Positions 1-8,825 of a stretch of DNA of 64,000 bases are shown here, in pieces. The translations under genes and the position numbers were made by a program. Position 1 is the first letter of the stretch, and the number at the start of each line of letters is the position of its first letter. The DNA is from Sepiola atlantica (lineage: Eukaryota; Mollusca; Cephalopoda; Sepiida; Sepiolidae): contig OY744517.1 of assembly GCA_963556195.1 (NCBI GenBank), positions 86,235,214-86,299,213 on the forward strand, read 5' to 3'. The notes beneath the pieces are model-generated. The model worked only from the letters and a program-made list of their open reading frames with translations. It did no database searches and was not told the DNA's origin.

Positions 1-628
1 AAAAACTGATTTTAATTGAAATCAAAAAGAGGTTATTTCGGTATCATATTATGTAACACATAGTTTGGGGGTATCGTTGAGTGTTGAAATGAAACACTTT
101 TTATAGGGCCAGTTTTGTGATTTTGATAATGGCGTTTATTGCGTTTTGCATGCGATCTCTTCAAATATAAAGTCTAATAATATTCGTGTTATAGTAAAAA
201 TAACGTATCTCCTAAAAAGCCTTACGCATTCTCTATATTGATTATTTAAAAAAATTGATGTTTCTCATATATGTAAATCAGATGAAGTGTTAAATTTGGT
301 GTTTATTTTTACATTAAAGAACACTCATTCGTAGTGTAATATAAGTTTTAAAAACATAGATTATTGTCAGAATAACTGAACATAATAAAAAAAGATCAAA
401 CTTAGTTTACATCAAATATTATTGCATGATCAAAATTTGATGCATGCAAAGAAATACTGTCTGATATTGTTTTCTTGTCATTGTCGTCTCGTTCAATTCA
501 CACAGACACATGAGACTTTTTTTCAATGGAGGAGTTATTAGCTTTAGGATAGAATGACAAAATTGTTAGAGAGATCAAAGATATATACATTAATAAATTG
601 TTCACAGTGTTAGAGATAGAAAGAGAGA
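1..628. other. AT-rich DNA, no gene recognised
   Basis: The stretch is AT-rich with homopolymer runs. No coding similarity, RNA gene or repeat boundary could be recognised on either strand. Confidence 0.5.
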
Positions 629-853
629 ATGTTAGGCTGGCTCAGATTAGTTGCCTACTCCACCCCTATTGTTTTTTTTGGGGCTAGCAGATTTTTCATG
701 ACAGCTTCACTTGAGGTACTGGCTGGAAAGAGAACAGAAATAACTTTTCCAGATGCGAACGTCATATTCTTAACTCTCTCTTACCTGCTGGGGTCATCTT
801 TTTTGTTCGGATCTATCCTACAGCTGCTGCGAAAACCTAGAAATGATAATTAA
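629..853 (+). other. Small hydrophobic ORF, probably decayed repeat
   Basis: A 74-residue open frame rich in Phe, Leu and Ser. Its middle (residues about 23-34, ending in LEVLAGKRTE) resembles the 15-residue repeat in the ORF at 12120-12536, where the matching unit reads PEVLAGTT. The two stretches may be relics of one dispersed repeat. I do not recognise a protein family, and a real gene is unlikely: there is no domain, no intron signal that I trust, and A-rich low-complexity DNA follows at 840-1000. Confidence 0.15.
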
Positions 854-1105
854 GGCACACAATTACAAAATACTAAAAGAGAACAACAGAGGAAAAAAAA
901 TAACAAATTACATAAAAAAAAGTGGAAAATATAACAAAAATAATACTAAGGAGAACAAAAATATAAACAATACAAATAGAAATAAACAAAACACTAATAG
1001 TAACCACCCGAATAGAAATGAAAAAGTTAGCAATGAAGAGCAAAGATGTAACTGCATAAATCGTACACTTTGTCCACTACAAAATAAATGCCTAACCAAA
1101 AGTAT

Positions 1106-1336
1106 TGCTGCTATATTACAAAGAAGTTCTCATTCGGTAAAACTAATTCGAGCTCCCGGCACTTGCAATGTTTACATTGAGATATTACTTACATTCAGTC
1201 AGTGTCGTATGATAGCGTAGGGGTAGGAGTACCGACTGTCAGCTCGACGGTTGAGTTTCAATCCCGGCTTGAGGCACTAACTGGTCTAACCGCACTGAAA
1301 AGTTGTGATACAGCGAAACAGTCTGTATGTGGATAT
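1106..1336 (+). repeat. tRNA-headed hammerhead element, family B, diverged copy
   Basis: This is the same unit as the dimer at 8521-8822, on the opposite strand. In order it has the shared leader (GGTAAAACTAATTCGAGC), the CATTCAGTCAGTGTCG block, a tRNA-like head (A-box region GCGTAGGGGTAGGAG, B-box-like GAGTTTCAATCCCGG) and a decayed hammerhead at about 1292-1332. The ribozyme core is damaged: CTGAUGA reads CTGAAAA and stem II is imperfect. GAAAC and the GTA cleavage-site triplet remain. The element runs straight into TATATATG. Confidence 0.6.
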
Positions 1337-1343
1337 ATATGTT

Positions 1344-1624
1344 ATTTATCTACCTCCCACAGCGGTAAGATGTGACACAAGGTCGGGAAAGTGGGATTTG
1401 ATAAACCAGCACCCGGAAAGGTGAGCACTCTGGCCATTAAAAATTGCCCGGTATACAATAAACTTACTTCTCCCCAAAGAGGGTGGACCTCCTAGAACTG
1501 CACAGGACAGACCCATAGACCAGCGTAAATCAGGCCCCGAAGGCCAAGACAATACCAGTCTATGGGGTGTAGTATCCATCGGAACAGATACTACACTGAT
1601 CTTGGCCAAAAGGCCAAGAAAGAT
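1344..1624 (-). repeat. U2 snRNA-headed SINE, class 1 (copy A)
   Basis: Read on the minus strand, the element starts with GGCCTTTTGGCCAAGATCA and then GTGTAGTATCTGTTC. These match the conserved 5' end of U2 snRNA (GGCCUUUUGGCUAAGAUCAAGUGUAGUAUCUGUUC). The body that follows is shared with the copies at 5104-5461 and 59815-60214, including the hairpin-forming CCCCATAGACTGGTATTG and TCTATGGGTCTGTCCTGTG blocks. This copy has an internal deletion near its 3' end. It is not a functional U2 gene, because the Sm site and 3' domain of U2 are absent. Confidence 0.75.
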
Positions 1625-1639
1625 CATTTAAAGTAAGTT

Positions 1640-1717
1640 TGACATCTATCTACATCTTTCTTTCTATCTCTCTCTCTCTATCTCTCTCAATCTCTCTCTC
1701 TCTATATATATATATAG
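1640..1717. repeat. Simple repeats, CT-rich then (TA)n
   Basis: CTCTCTAT runs pass into TATATATATA. This is low-complexity sequence between the U2-headed SINE and a hammerhead element tail. Confidence 0.9.
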
Positions 1718-1830
1718 ATGTAATTTGCTGGTTTATTTTGTTTGTGATACTTTTGAACGAATTCAATTATTTATTTTACCTCTTCACGAATGTAATGGGA
1801 ACGACATATATATTTTTTTAATTTAATCAT

Positions 1831-1871
1831 CCACGGACACATGTTTCGTCATTTAAGCCTCATCAGCGTGG
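1831..1871 (-). ncRNA. Type I hammerhead ribozyme motif (family A)
   Basis: On the minus strand: stem I 5' strand CCACG, core CTGATGA, stem II region GGCTTAAATGAC, core GAAA, a very short stem III (C-G and A-U pairs closing ATGT), cleavage triplet GTC, then stem I 3' strand CGTGG. Stem I is a perfect 5-bp match. Stem II is weak (a G-A mismatch), so activity is uncertain. Short stem III hammerheads are known from Penelope-like elements and retrozymes. Confidence 0.65.
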
Positions 1872-1905
1872 CTGAAAAGACAGACTGCTCATATTCTGTC
1901 TTTTC

Positions 1906-1942
1906 AGCCATGCTGATTAGTCGTAAACGTGTCCGTGGATAA
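1906..1942 (+). ncRNA. Decayed hammerhead motif (family A), inverted partner
   Basis: CAGCCATGCTGATTAGTCG is followed by TAAACGTGTCCGTGGAT. The stem I strands and the GTC site remain. The core has CTGATTA instead of CTGATGA, and part of stem II and GAAA are deleted, so it is probably inactive. Confidence 0.5.
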
Positions 1943-1984
1943 TTAAATTTTAAAAAGGCAAAAACCACCGCCTGTGTTACACTA

Positions 1985-2720
1985 ATATGCCACCTAGCTG
2001 GTACCATATAGGGAGCAACTGTGGAGACACTGCACATCTCCACTGAGGCATTACTCTACTGTGCTCGAGTCTGGTACTGTAGTTCACATGTGAAAAAGCT
2101 GGACACTTCCCTCAATGAAGCCCTATGGACTGTCTCCGGATGCCTGCGAGCCACTCCAACTCCAACTCACCAACTGCCTATTCTCGCCTGTATTGCTCCA
2201 GCCAATATCAGACGAGAACGAGCCGTGCTGACCCTTGCCCGAAAGGCACAAACGAGTGAATCCCATCTTCCCCACAAGATCGTCATGGAAAGACCTCAAT
2301 ATAAGTGCCTTAAGTCCTGGTACCCCTTCGCCTTGCAAGCCCAGGATCTGAGCCAAGGCAAAATGAAGGGAACAGTGGAGGACAGTAGAAGCATCCAAGC
2401 TTCACCACTATGTCAGGGATCCCACAGATCTCCTTGGCCTGCACCTGCCACGAAAGCAGTGGACAATGCTCAATCGCCTGAGAACAGGCATGGGACTCTT
2501 TGGCTAGTGGATGAAGAAGTGGGGTCACAGGGATGGTGCTGAATGCAAATGTGGGGACCCCCTGCAGACCATGGAATACGTCATCACCAGCTGCACAAAA
2601 CACCGGCCACCAAATGGCGATCTGGGCCTTATTAACCTGAACGATGAAACTCTGGACTGGCTTGCTGCAACTGAGCTGAAAGTCTATAAAGACAGACACA
2701 AAGAAGAAGTAGAAGCGTAG
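1985..2720 (+). pseudogene. Non-LTR retrotransposon ORF2 C-terminal fragment
   Basis: The main open frame is 2021-2542 and continues by frameshift into 2511-2720. It encodes the region after the reverse transcriptase palm. Visible family features are LAGTIWGATVETL upstream of the ATG, VWYCSSHVKKLDTSLNEAL, a block like LPILACIAPANIRRER, and a cysteine motif CKCGDPLQTMEYVITSC ending in HRPPNGDLG. These are typical of the C-terminus of animal LINE polyproteins. The catalytic part is missing and the frame is broken near 2510-2540. The stop at about 2718 abuts the tRNA-like head at 2725. Confidence 0.8.
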
Positions 2721-2724
2721 CCGA

Positions 2725-2805
2725 ACCTAGCGAGATTCGAAACAAGGATCCCAGAGTCTGAAGCATGAAGCTCTACCACTGAACCAATTTCCACTAGTGC
2801 TGGAA
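2725..2805 (-). repeat. tRNA-like head of family A hammerhead element (second unit)
   Basis: On the minus strand an A box (TGGTTCAGTGGTAGAGC, 2770-2786) and a B box (GTTTCGAATCTCG, 2731-2743) are spaced as in a tRNA gene, which suggests an internal pol III promoter. CCCAGAGTCTGAAGC is repeated 307 bp away at 3057, in the first unit. The unit is cut off before its ribozyme, at the junction with the LINE at about 2720. Confidence 0.65.
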
Positions 2806-3073
2806 CATATCGCTTTTTTATAGATATCATTTATTTCATTTATGATACATTTGAACGAATCCGGTTATTTATACGGAAGAGCATTTTACATTAATGCTAG
2901 TTGGGAATAATTTTTCCTTCACCAATGTGATGCCACCAGATGGAGGGCGATATATATATTAAAAACAAACTTTTAAATTTAATCATCCACGGACACGTGT
3001 TTCGTTGTTTATGACTCATCAGCGTGGCTGAACCAAACGAAATTCGAAAGCAGGAACCCAGAGTCTGAAGCCT
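2806..3073 (-). repeat. Family A hammerhead element: partial head, ribozyme, tail
   Basis: Read on the minus strand, it starts in a tRNA-like head (B-box region at 3039-3052; the A box is lost at the (TA)n tract). It passes the hammerhead at 2987-3027 and continues through a 180-bp tail until the next head at 2805. With the second head it makes a partial head-to-tail dimer with a period of 307 bp. Confidence 0.65.
2987..3027 (-). ncRNA. Type I hammerhead ribozyme (family A)
   Basis: All core elements are intact on the minus strand: CCACG (stem I), CTGATGA, GTCATAAACAAC (stem II closed by G-C and U-A), GAAAC, loop ACGT, GTC cleavage triplet, and CGTGG (stem I, perfect 5-bp match). The very short stem III is the form known from PLE-encoded and retrozyme hammerheads. 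It is the best-preserved family A copy in the window. Confidence 0.75.
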
Positions 3074-3091
3074 ATATATATATATATATAT
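3074..3091. repeat. (TA)n microsatellite
   Basis: Alternating TA separates the truncated tRNA-like head from a Helitron-like terminus. Confidence 0.95.
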
Positions 3092-3135
3092 ACTAGCTGG
3101 AATAGTCACCCCGGACAGATTAATATTAATTGAGC
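3092..3135 (-). mobile_element. Helitron-like 3' terminus
   Basis: On the minus strand the sequence runs CCGGGGTGACTATTCCAG and ends in CTAG followed by T. A GC-rich hairpin close to a terminal CTAG, inserted at A/T, is the Helitron 3' end pattern. A similar terminus is at 54483-54535. No replicase or 5' end was found. Confidence 0.35.
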
Positions 3136-5088
3136 ATTCTCTAACCCATTTTATTAATTGTGACAGGTCGGACAATAACATACTTTAAAGCCACCAAAAG
3201 TGTGCGAAAAAATAGATTACACAACTGAAGTTATGGACTTAGAAAAGTGTTAATTTTGTGAATTCAAACTTTTATCATGAGGTTTTGCAATGATCAAAAT
3301 TTTCTCATTTGATTGTATATAATTTCGTGTGTTTTACTTCTTACACAATCTCATTTAAACCGCAAATTAAAAGAATTAGGTGAGTCTCCATGTTTTCCGA
3401 ACCTTCACGAAATCCTTTAAAATGACGCCTTGAAAAAGTTTAAGAGTTCATACCTTCAAATGCTACAAATTAATAAACCTACTGTTAGAGCGAAAACGAT
3501 GTGGACTAATGTCACAGGCTTCGAAAGGTATTTGACAGACAATTTTATGCATAAGATAGTAACGTTACACGGTTTTGGCCATGTATTATATAAAAATAAC
3601 TGCAGTAATGTACAAAATCAGTCGAAACAGTGAACACTTTTCATCACATTTGTCTCCCTTTATTCATTTAAATATATTGCCTGCATTTCATAGCCAATTA
3701 CCAGGACTGCCAATGAGATTTTAGTGCTCTGTCAAGATGAAACTCTAAAAAAAATATAATCAACAGACGATAAAGATGTAAAAAGAACAAATTAATAATT
3801 ATTGCAACGACTATAAGTCTTCATATGCTTCTCATTCATTTAGAAACAGTTTAATATAAAGCAATTTAACTTGAAAGAAAAAGCATTAAATGGTATGAAC
3901 ATCGATAAATGCCATGATATGGAGTGTATTAGTATAAATTATTTTCTGTTATGATTAATTTTCAAGGTACAGTTATTTATAATTAGTATGCATGTTAGAT
4001 CTCGATTAGATGGAATAAGAAGGTAGGATGATCGTTTAATCTTTAATCGACCTCTGCAATTAATAAAACCATAATTTGACTGACGTCTCTCCCCTCCTTG
4101 ATAGAGTACCGTCTTCGATGAGTGTTACTAAAAGGCAAAGCTGACATAAAAAAAGAAGGCATTAATTCGACAACGTCAGGTCAAGAATATGATAGGTTTA
4201 TTGAGTCGCACCTGCTAATCACGTTACAGTTAATTACATCATGGTTGGTTAATTACATCAAATTGTGATTTTTTTATTGTGGTAATCTTCATATGCAGAA
4301 AGAGAAAGATTTTTAAGCCTAGAGATTACAAGTTTGTTAGTCTATTTTTACACGTCTGCAATTCTTGATACTTTCTTCCAGACTAAGAACGATTCTTCTC
4401 CCACAATTCCCCCGCCTTCATATATATTACGTTACTTCAGCCTACTCATATCATAGACTTCTGTTCTCATGACCTTGTTTCCAAGTCGTCGTTAACCTTT
4501 GTAAACCTCTTGTCTACCTTATTTCTCGTCACGAAATGTAACCGCCTCTATATGCACTAGTTAACTCATCCACTCGAATATCTAAAGAACAGACAATTTT
4601 TGTCTCCTTAAATCTCTCTATATGAAAGACGAAAATTATCTGTCTGATATCTATGCTTCCCTCATTATGCAGCAGTCTTAAAAGGCATACTAATTAAAAA
4701 CCATATACATAGCAAAATCTAATTAGTACTACCATACTCCCCGGTGTAGCATTGATCGCTTTTCAATATGAACACTGGGTACTGATTTAGGACTAATCAA
4801 ATGTAAGGGAGATAATTCTCTCTTACTCTCTACACAAGAAACAAAGTTGTTTTTTCATATTAAAATGTGTAAATTTGCTTTACAGTTCAAGTTAATAGTT
4901 TAATCATTTTCTGCAAGTAAAACGAGGATAAAAGATAAAGGAAAGAAATGGGACAAACAAGAAAAACAAGCCCACAATTGGACAGCCTTTGAGAAAAGCT
5001 GCCCCTTTAGCCAATAATGTCAGGTCAATGAAATTATGCATTCGATTTTTCACAAATAACTGACATTCCTTTCTTAAATTTGAATTTC
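3136..5088. other. AT-rich DNA, nothing recognised
   Basis: No coding similarity or repeat found. Short open frames (for example 3430-3633) have ordinary AT-rich composition and no recognisable domain. Confidence 0.5.
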
Positions 5089-5476
5089 CTTTTCTTGGAC
5101 GAGTATTTATTTACTCGTCTCCAGGAGTTAGGCACAAGGCCAGTTTTATCTTACTCCCACAAGTAAGATGTGACCCAAGGTCGGGTCGGAAAAGTGGGGT
5201 TTGAAAAACAAGCACCCGAGAGGTGAGCACTCTGGCCATTAAAAATTGCCTGGGCAGCCCCGTCAGCATTCCCCGGTAGGGGCGCCTCGGACAGTAAGCA
5301 ATAAACTTACCCCTTCCCAAAGAGGGGACGCGAAGCCTGGGAGGGTGGACCTCCTAGAACTGCACAGGACAGACCCATAGACCGGCGTAAATCAAGCCCC
5401 GAAGGCCAAGACAATACCAGTCTATGGGGTGCAGTATCCATCGGAACAGATACTACACTTTTTTCTTGGACGAGTA
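5089..5476 (-). repeat. U2 snRNA-headed SINE, class 1 (copy B) with target-site duplication
   Basis: The most complete body of this family lies between two direct copies of TTTTCTTGGACGAGTA (about 5089-5104 and 5461-5476), a 16-bp target-site duplication that shows retroposition. On the minus strand it begins inside the U2 head (AGTGTAGTATCTGTTCC), followed by the shared body and the 3' end CTCCTGGAGACGAGTAAATA. The first 20 nt or so of U2 (GGCCTTTTGGCTAAGATCA) are missing, so the copy is slightly 5'-truncated. Confidence 0.85.
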
Positions 5477-5574
5477 GCAGAAGAAGAATGTTGAATGCCA
5501 GGGATCCAACTCATTAAATTTATTGATAGATATGCAGGAAAGAAGAAAAAATAGGTCTATGTATTGTGAAACAT

Positions 5575-5576
<2 letters not shown>

Positions 5577-5602
<26 letters not shown>
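5577..5602. repeat. (CA)n microsatellite
   Basis: A perfect CA run, followed by CT-rich sequence to about 5660. Confidence 0.95.
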
Positions 5603-5605
<3 letters not shown>

Positions 5606-5659
5606 GCACACGCTCTCTCTCTATCTTTTTCTATTTTTCTATTTTTCTCCTTTTCACAC

Positions 5660-6708
5660 ACACATCTCTATCTAAAGTTAGGTATGTGTATATGTTTATA
5701 TATTTGTAAGTACAGAATTGACTTCTAAACTAATTAATCGATCATAATGAATTTATCAATATATTCTGCTCAGTCTGTAGTGTAATAGAATCCAAACCGG
5801 TACTGTCTTAGATTTGTATTTAACAAAACTTTAATGATCGATGAATTTTATTTATTTAGTGATAATGTTAAATATCGGTGTGTACGATTGCTAGTATGAC
5901 ATATTAGCTAAAATATATTTGCTTAGATAAATCTTGCATTATTTTAGAAAACAACAAAGCGTTTCTGACAAGGAGTCATGAAGGGTTCAAATGTTTGACT
6001 CTTTTTGTATAAGCTAAAAATCGTGAGAAAGGAAGTTGATGATATTTAGTCAGATATGACGTCAGACATATGACAGAGACAATAAATGGCACAACTCTCG
6101 ACAGTTCAGAGGAAGCGGCCAGGCTGAGAAGATGTATTGAAGTTGGTCTAACATAAAGTTAAGTATTAATCCTTCGACTTTGCAGCCTACTTGATAATTA
6201 TGGCTGAATAACTCATTCATCTTGTTGAATTAATAGCCTGATAATTAATGATCGAAAATGCTGGCGATCGTTAATTAAATAACATGACCTCAGTCCTCGT
6301 CGGAAACAACACATATGAGTGTATGAGAATCCGGCGATCAGCAATGTGAGGTATGATTCTAACTTAATTAAAATAAAAATGATTAAACTATTAGTGAGTA
6401 AATAACTTCTGGAACTAAATGATGACTGGGATCATTGCCATGTCACCCCTGTAACTATGAGGTCATTTATAATTTATACAATATAATAATAAAACATTCA
6501 TGCGAAAAAACGGACATAATAATACAATAGTCATGCGAATAGACAAATATATATATTGCATTAAGATAAATAAAAATAAAAACAAATAAATTAAAATTAT
6601 AAATAAATTATAATAAACACACCCACTTTTTCTGCGAGGCTATAAATTCTTCATTGCAACAATATATTACCTACACCTAGGTTGATTTGATATGGACTTG
6701 AATTGAAA
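5660..6708. other. AT-rich DNA, nothing recognised
   Basis: No open frame, RNA gene or known repeat could be supported here. Confidence 0.5.
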
Positions 6709-7260
6709 ATGAGGTATTAACCTCGAAATATTAGAAAAATTTGGACACCGTATAAAACACACGATTGGCTGAAGATGAAAAACAGTAAGTAGAAAAAAGC
6801 AAAACTATTGTCTCTTTATGTCTATTAAATCGTTTTTCTTCATGTCTATTAAATCGTTTCTCACCCAACCATTCTTTCAATTTATCCTTCTAAATATCAA
6901 ACCTATCTAATTATGTTTTTTTTGTTATTCTAATAAGACGTTTACTGATTTAAAAGGATAAATTTACAATTTAAAGTAAAAACAAATGAGGTATTAACCT
7001 CGAAATATTAGAAAAATTTGGACACCGTATAAAACACACGATTGGCTGAAGATGAAAGCAGTAAGTAGAAAAAAGCAAAACTATTGTCTCTTTATGTCTA
7101 TTAAATCGTTTTTCTTCATGTCTATTAAATCGTTTCTCACCCAACCATTCTTTCAATTTATCCTTTTAAATATCAAACCTATCTAATTATGTTTTTTTTG
7201 TTATTCTAATAAGACGTTTACTGATTTAAAAGGATAAGTTTACAATTTAAAGTAAAAACA
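6709..7260. repeat. 277-bp tandem duplication
   Basis: 6709-6985 and 6986-7260 are nearly identical direct copies, both starting ATGAGGTATTAACCTCG. I see only a few single-base differences, for example AAAAACAG versus AAAGCAG and CCTTCTAA versus CCTTTTAA. Each copy also contains an internal pair of CTATTAAATCGTTTnTC units. The near identity suggests a recent duplication. Confidence 0.9.
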
Positions 7261-7640
7261 TTTTTCAGTTTATCTGACATTCATACAAGCAACACAAGAG
7301 ACACCTGACATAGACGTGTACTTCAGCTAGTTTAAATAACTTAATTCGTGAGATTTCTTTTTATTTTCATGAAAAAATGTCACTGAATATTAACAATGCA
7401 AAAGCAGAGATAATTGTCTATGCTTCAATTGTTCTATAACACTTAACTTTCTTTGCATACAATATTTGAATGTCACTGGTTTTACACTCGAAATCTATTA
7501 AATACATTTTTTTAATCATTTTTCTTTTACTTTATCTTTCTTATGATTTCTCTGAACATTGTCTATCGATTAGTCTTATATTCATAAATTTCATTGAACA
7601 ACAAAAATACAATATAGTTTGACTGTTGTTGGAAGCAATT
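7261..7640. other. AT-rich DNA, nothing recognised
   Basis: No supported feature. Confidence 0.5.
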
Positions 7641-7746
7641 ATATAGAGAAAGAGCTGACGACTATCTACTCGGTGGTTGAAGGGAAGGGTGCTAGTCTAG
7701 CTGCACTGAAGAGTAGTGATACAGCGAAACAGTCTGTCTGTGAATG

Positions 7747-7748
<2 letters not shown>
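7640..7748 (+). repeat. Family B hammerhead element fragment running into (TA)n
   Basis: The remnant of the tRNA-like head (ACTCGGTGGTTGAAG) is diverged. The ribozyme part that follows (7709-7744) is close to the family B consensus. The element ends GTGAATGACTATA and passes directly into the TA microsatellite. Confidence 0.55.
7709..7744 (+). ncRNA. Hammerhead ribozyme motif (family B)
   Basis: Core CTGAAGA (position 7, normally variable, is A), stem II region GTAGTGATACAGC (imperfect), GAAAC, AGTCT, cleavage triplet GTC, then TGTG. The stem I strands TGCA and TGTG pair through A-U, C-G and two wobble pairs. The catalytic bases are kept, but the stems are weaker than in the 8521-8564 copy. 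Confidence 0.45.

Positions 7749-7812
<64 letters not shown>
7749..7812. repeat. (TA)n microsatellite
   Basis: About 30 TA repeats at the 3' end of the hammerhead element. Confidence 0.97.
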
Positions 7813-7815
<3 letters not shown>

Positions 7816-8325
7816 CGTGTGTTGGGCTCCTTATAAGAATCTTCAATTTAAAATTATGAAATCAGATTGAAAACCAGATTACGAGATGCGATATTTTTCA
7901 AATAAATGAATCATTTCTTTTTATATTAATCATATATTTCGACATAAACATGTCATCTTCAGTGTATAGAGATATTTTTTCTTTTTTTTCTTTTTTATTG
8001 TCGAGATCTCTTGAATGGCGCCGCCACCGAGAAATCAGGTGATTTCTAGATGTTAATGGAGTGAACATTATAAAGTCCAATGCGATGTAGTTCCAAATGT
8101 CAAATTAGCGGACATATACAGTAAGCTAAGTCGAACAGTGTTCAACAACAACAGAGGCTGGAACATCGCATGACGTCTAGTGTGACTGCTTATTATTAAA
8201 TTCTCCTAGAGGCCCAGCTCTTGTATTTAAGTAGGCGATAACAATATTTTTAAAATAAATATTTATTATTGTTATTACCTACTGGTGTTTCATGCGTATG
8301 CAATCTTCAGTGTAGGTGATGTTAA
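7813..8325. other. AT-rich DNA, nothing recognised
   Basis: No supported feature. A 60-residue minus-strand open frame at 7898-8080 has no recognisable domain. Confidence 0.5.
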
Positions 8326-8415
8326 TTTATGCTGGTCGAAGGATTCGAACCGAGTTGCAAAGTCACCTTGATTCTCAGCCTGATATTCTACACATAGACC
8401 AACATCATTTAGCAT
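8326..8415 (-). repeat. tRNA-derived sequence (SINE head or tRNA pseudogene)
   Basis: On the minus strand GGTTCGAATCCTT is an exact B box, and an A-box-like TGGTCTATGTGTAGAA lies upstream at tRNA spacing. The acceptor-stem ends do not pair well. It is therefore more likely a tRNA-derived SINE head than a functional tRNA. A (TA)n tract begins 17 bp away. Confidence 0.5.
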
Positions 8416-8428
8416 GAAAATGAAGAGA

Positions 8429-8431
<3 letters not shown>

Positions 8432-8515
<84 letters not shown>
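8432..8515. repeat. (TA)n microsatellite
   Basis: About 42 TA repeats. It directly follows the 3' end of the family B hammerhead dimer (read on the minus strand). Confidence 0.97.
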
Positions 8516-8518
<3 letters not shown>

Positions 8519-8520
8519 AT

Positions 8521-8564
8521 CCACATACATACTGTTTCGCTGTTTCACAGCTCATCAGTGCCTC
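8521..8564 (-). ncRNA. Type I hammerhead ribozyme (family B)
   Basis: The core is intact on the minus strand: CTGATGA (8558-8552), stem II GCTGT-GAA-ACAGC with five perfect pairs, GAAAC, AGTAT, cleavage triplet GTA (8528-8526), then TGTGG. Stem I (GAGGCA with TGTGG) has two Watson-Crick pairs and one wobble, which is short. The tRNA-like B box (8569-8580) lies only about 5 bp upstream of stem I. Confidence 0.7.
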
Positions 8565-8599
8565 AAGCCGGGATCGAAACACAACCGTCGAGTTGACAG

Positions 8600-8625
8600 T
8601 CGGCGATGCTAACCCCTACGCCATC
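8600..8625 (-). promoter_or_regulatory. Putative pol III A box of family B unit
   Basis: TGGCGTAGGGGTTAGC on the minus strand fits the tRNA A box. The matching B box is GTTTCGATCCCGG at 8568-8580, about 40 bp downstream. Together they form a tRNA-type internal promoter. Confidence 0.5.
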
Positions 8626-8792
8626 ATGCGACACTGACTGAATGTAAAAAATATCTCAATGTAACGAAATGTAAACATTGCAATTGTCTGAGCTCGAATC
8701 AGTTTTACCTAATGAGCATTGCCTTAAAGCTAATGGCCGTTGACGATACCCTTACAAAATAAGCTCTACCCGGAGGGAGCTTTTATAGTCAT

Positions 8793-8822
8793 CCACATAC
8801 AGACTGTTTCGCTGTTTCACAG
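8793..8822 (-). ncRNA. 5'-truncated hammerhead, upstream end of the dimer
   Basis: On the minus strand AGCTGTGAAACAGCGAAACA and GTCTGTATGTGG are present, with perfect stem II and the GTA triplet. CTGATGA is missing because the element starts here. This copy cannot cleave on its own. Confidence 0.6.
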
Positions 8823-8825
8823 CTA

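Larger units (their letters stand above)
1715..1950 (-). repeat. Hammerhead element, family A, fold-back arrangement
   Basis: The tail at 1715-1830 (TTTGAACGAATTCAATTATTT and surroundings) matches the tail at 2820-2900 of the family A element. It is followed by a hammerhead on the minus strand (1831-1871). A second, damaged hammerhead lies on the plus strand (about 1906-1942), so the two ribozymes face each other across GACAGACTGCTCATATTCTGTC. The whole block is a near palindrome. Confidence 0.6.
8516..8822 (-). repeat. Hammerhead-flanked tRNA-headed unit (family B), partial dimer
   Basis: On the minus strand a 5'-truncated hammerhead (8793-8822) is followed by a complete unit: leader, CATTCAGTCAGTGTCGCATGA, tRNA-like head and a complete hammerhead (8521-8564). 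The cleavage triplets of the two ribozymes are 272 bp apart, so self-cleavage would release a 272-nt monomer with its own pol III promoter. This is the layout known for schistosome Sm-alpha repeats and metazoan retrozymes. The 5' edge at 8822 falls inside stem II and abuts unrelated repeat DNA. Confidence 0.7.

Noticed and set aside
1560..1625. Functional U2 snRNA gene
   Set aside because: Only the 5' domain matches; the Sm site and 3' stem-loops of U2 are replaced by SINE body sequence, and copies have target-site duplications.
8326..8415. Functional tRNA gene
   Set aside because: The B box is good but the acceptor ends do not pair, and the arm lengths are irregular.
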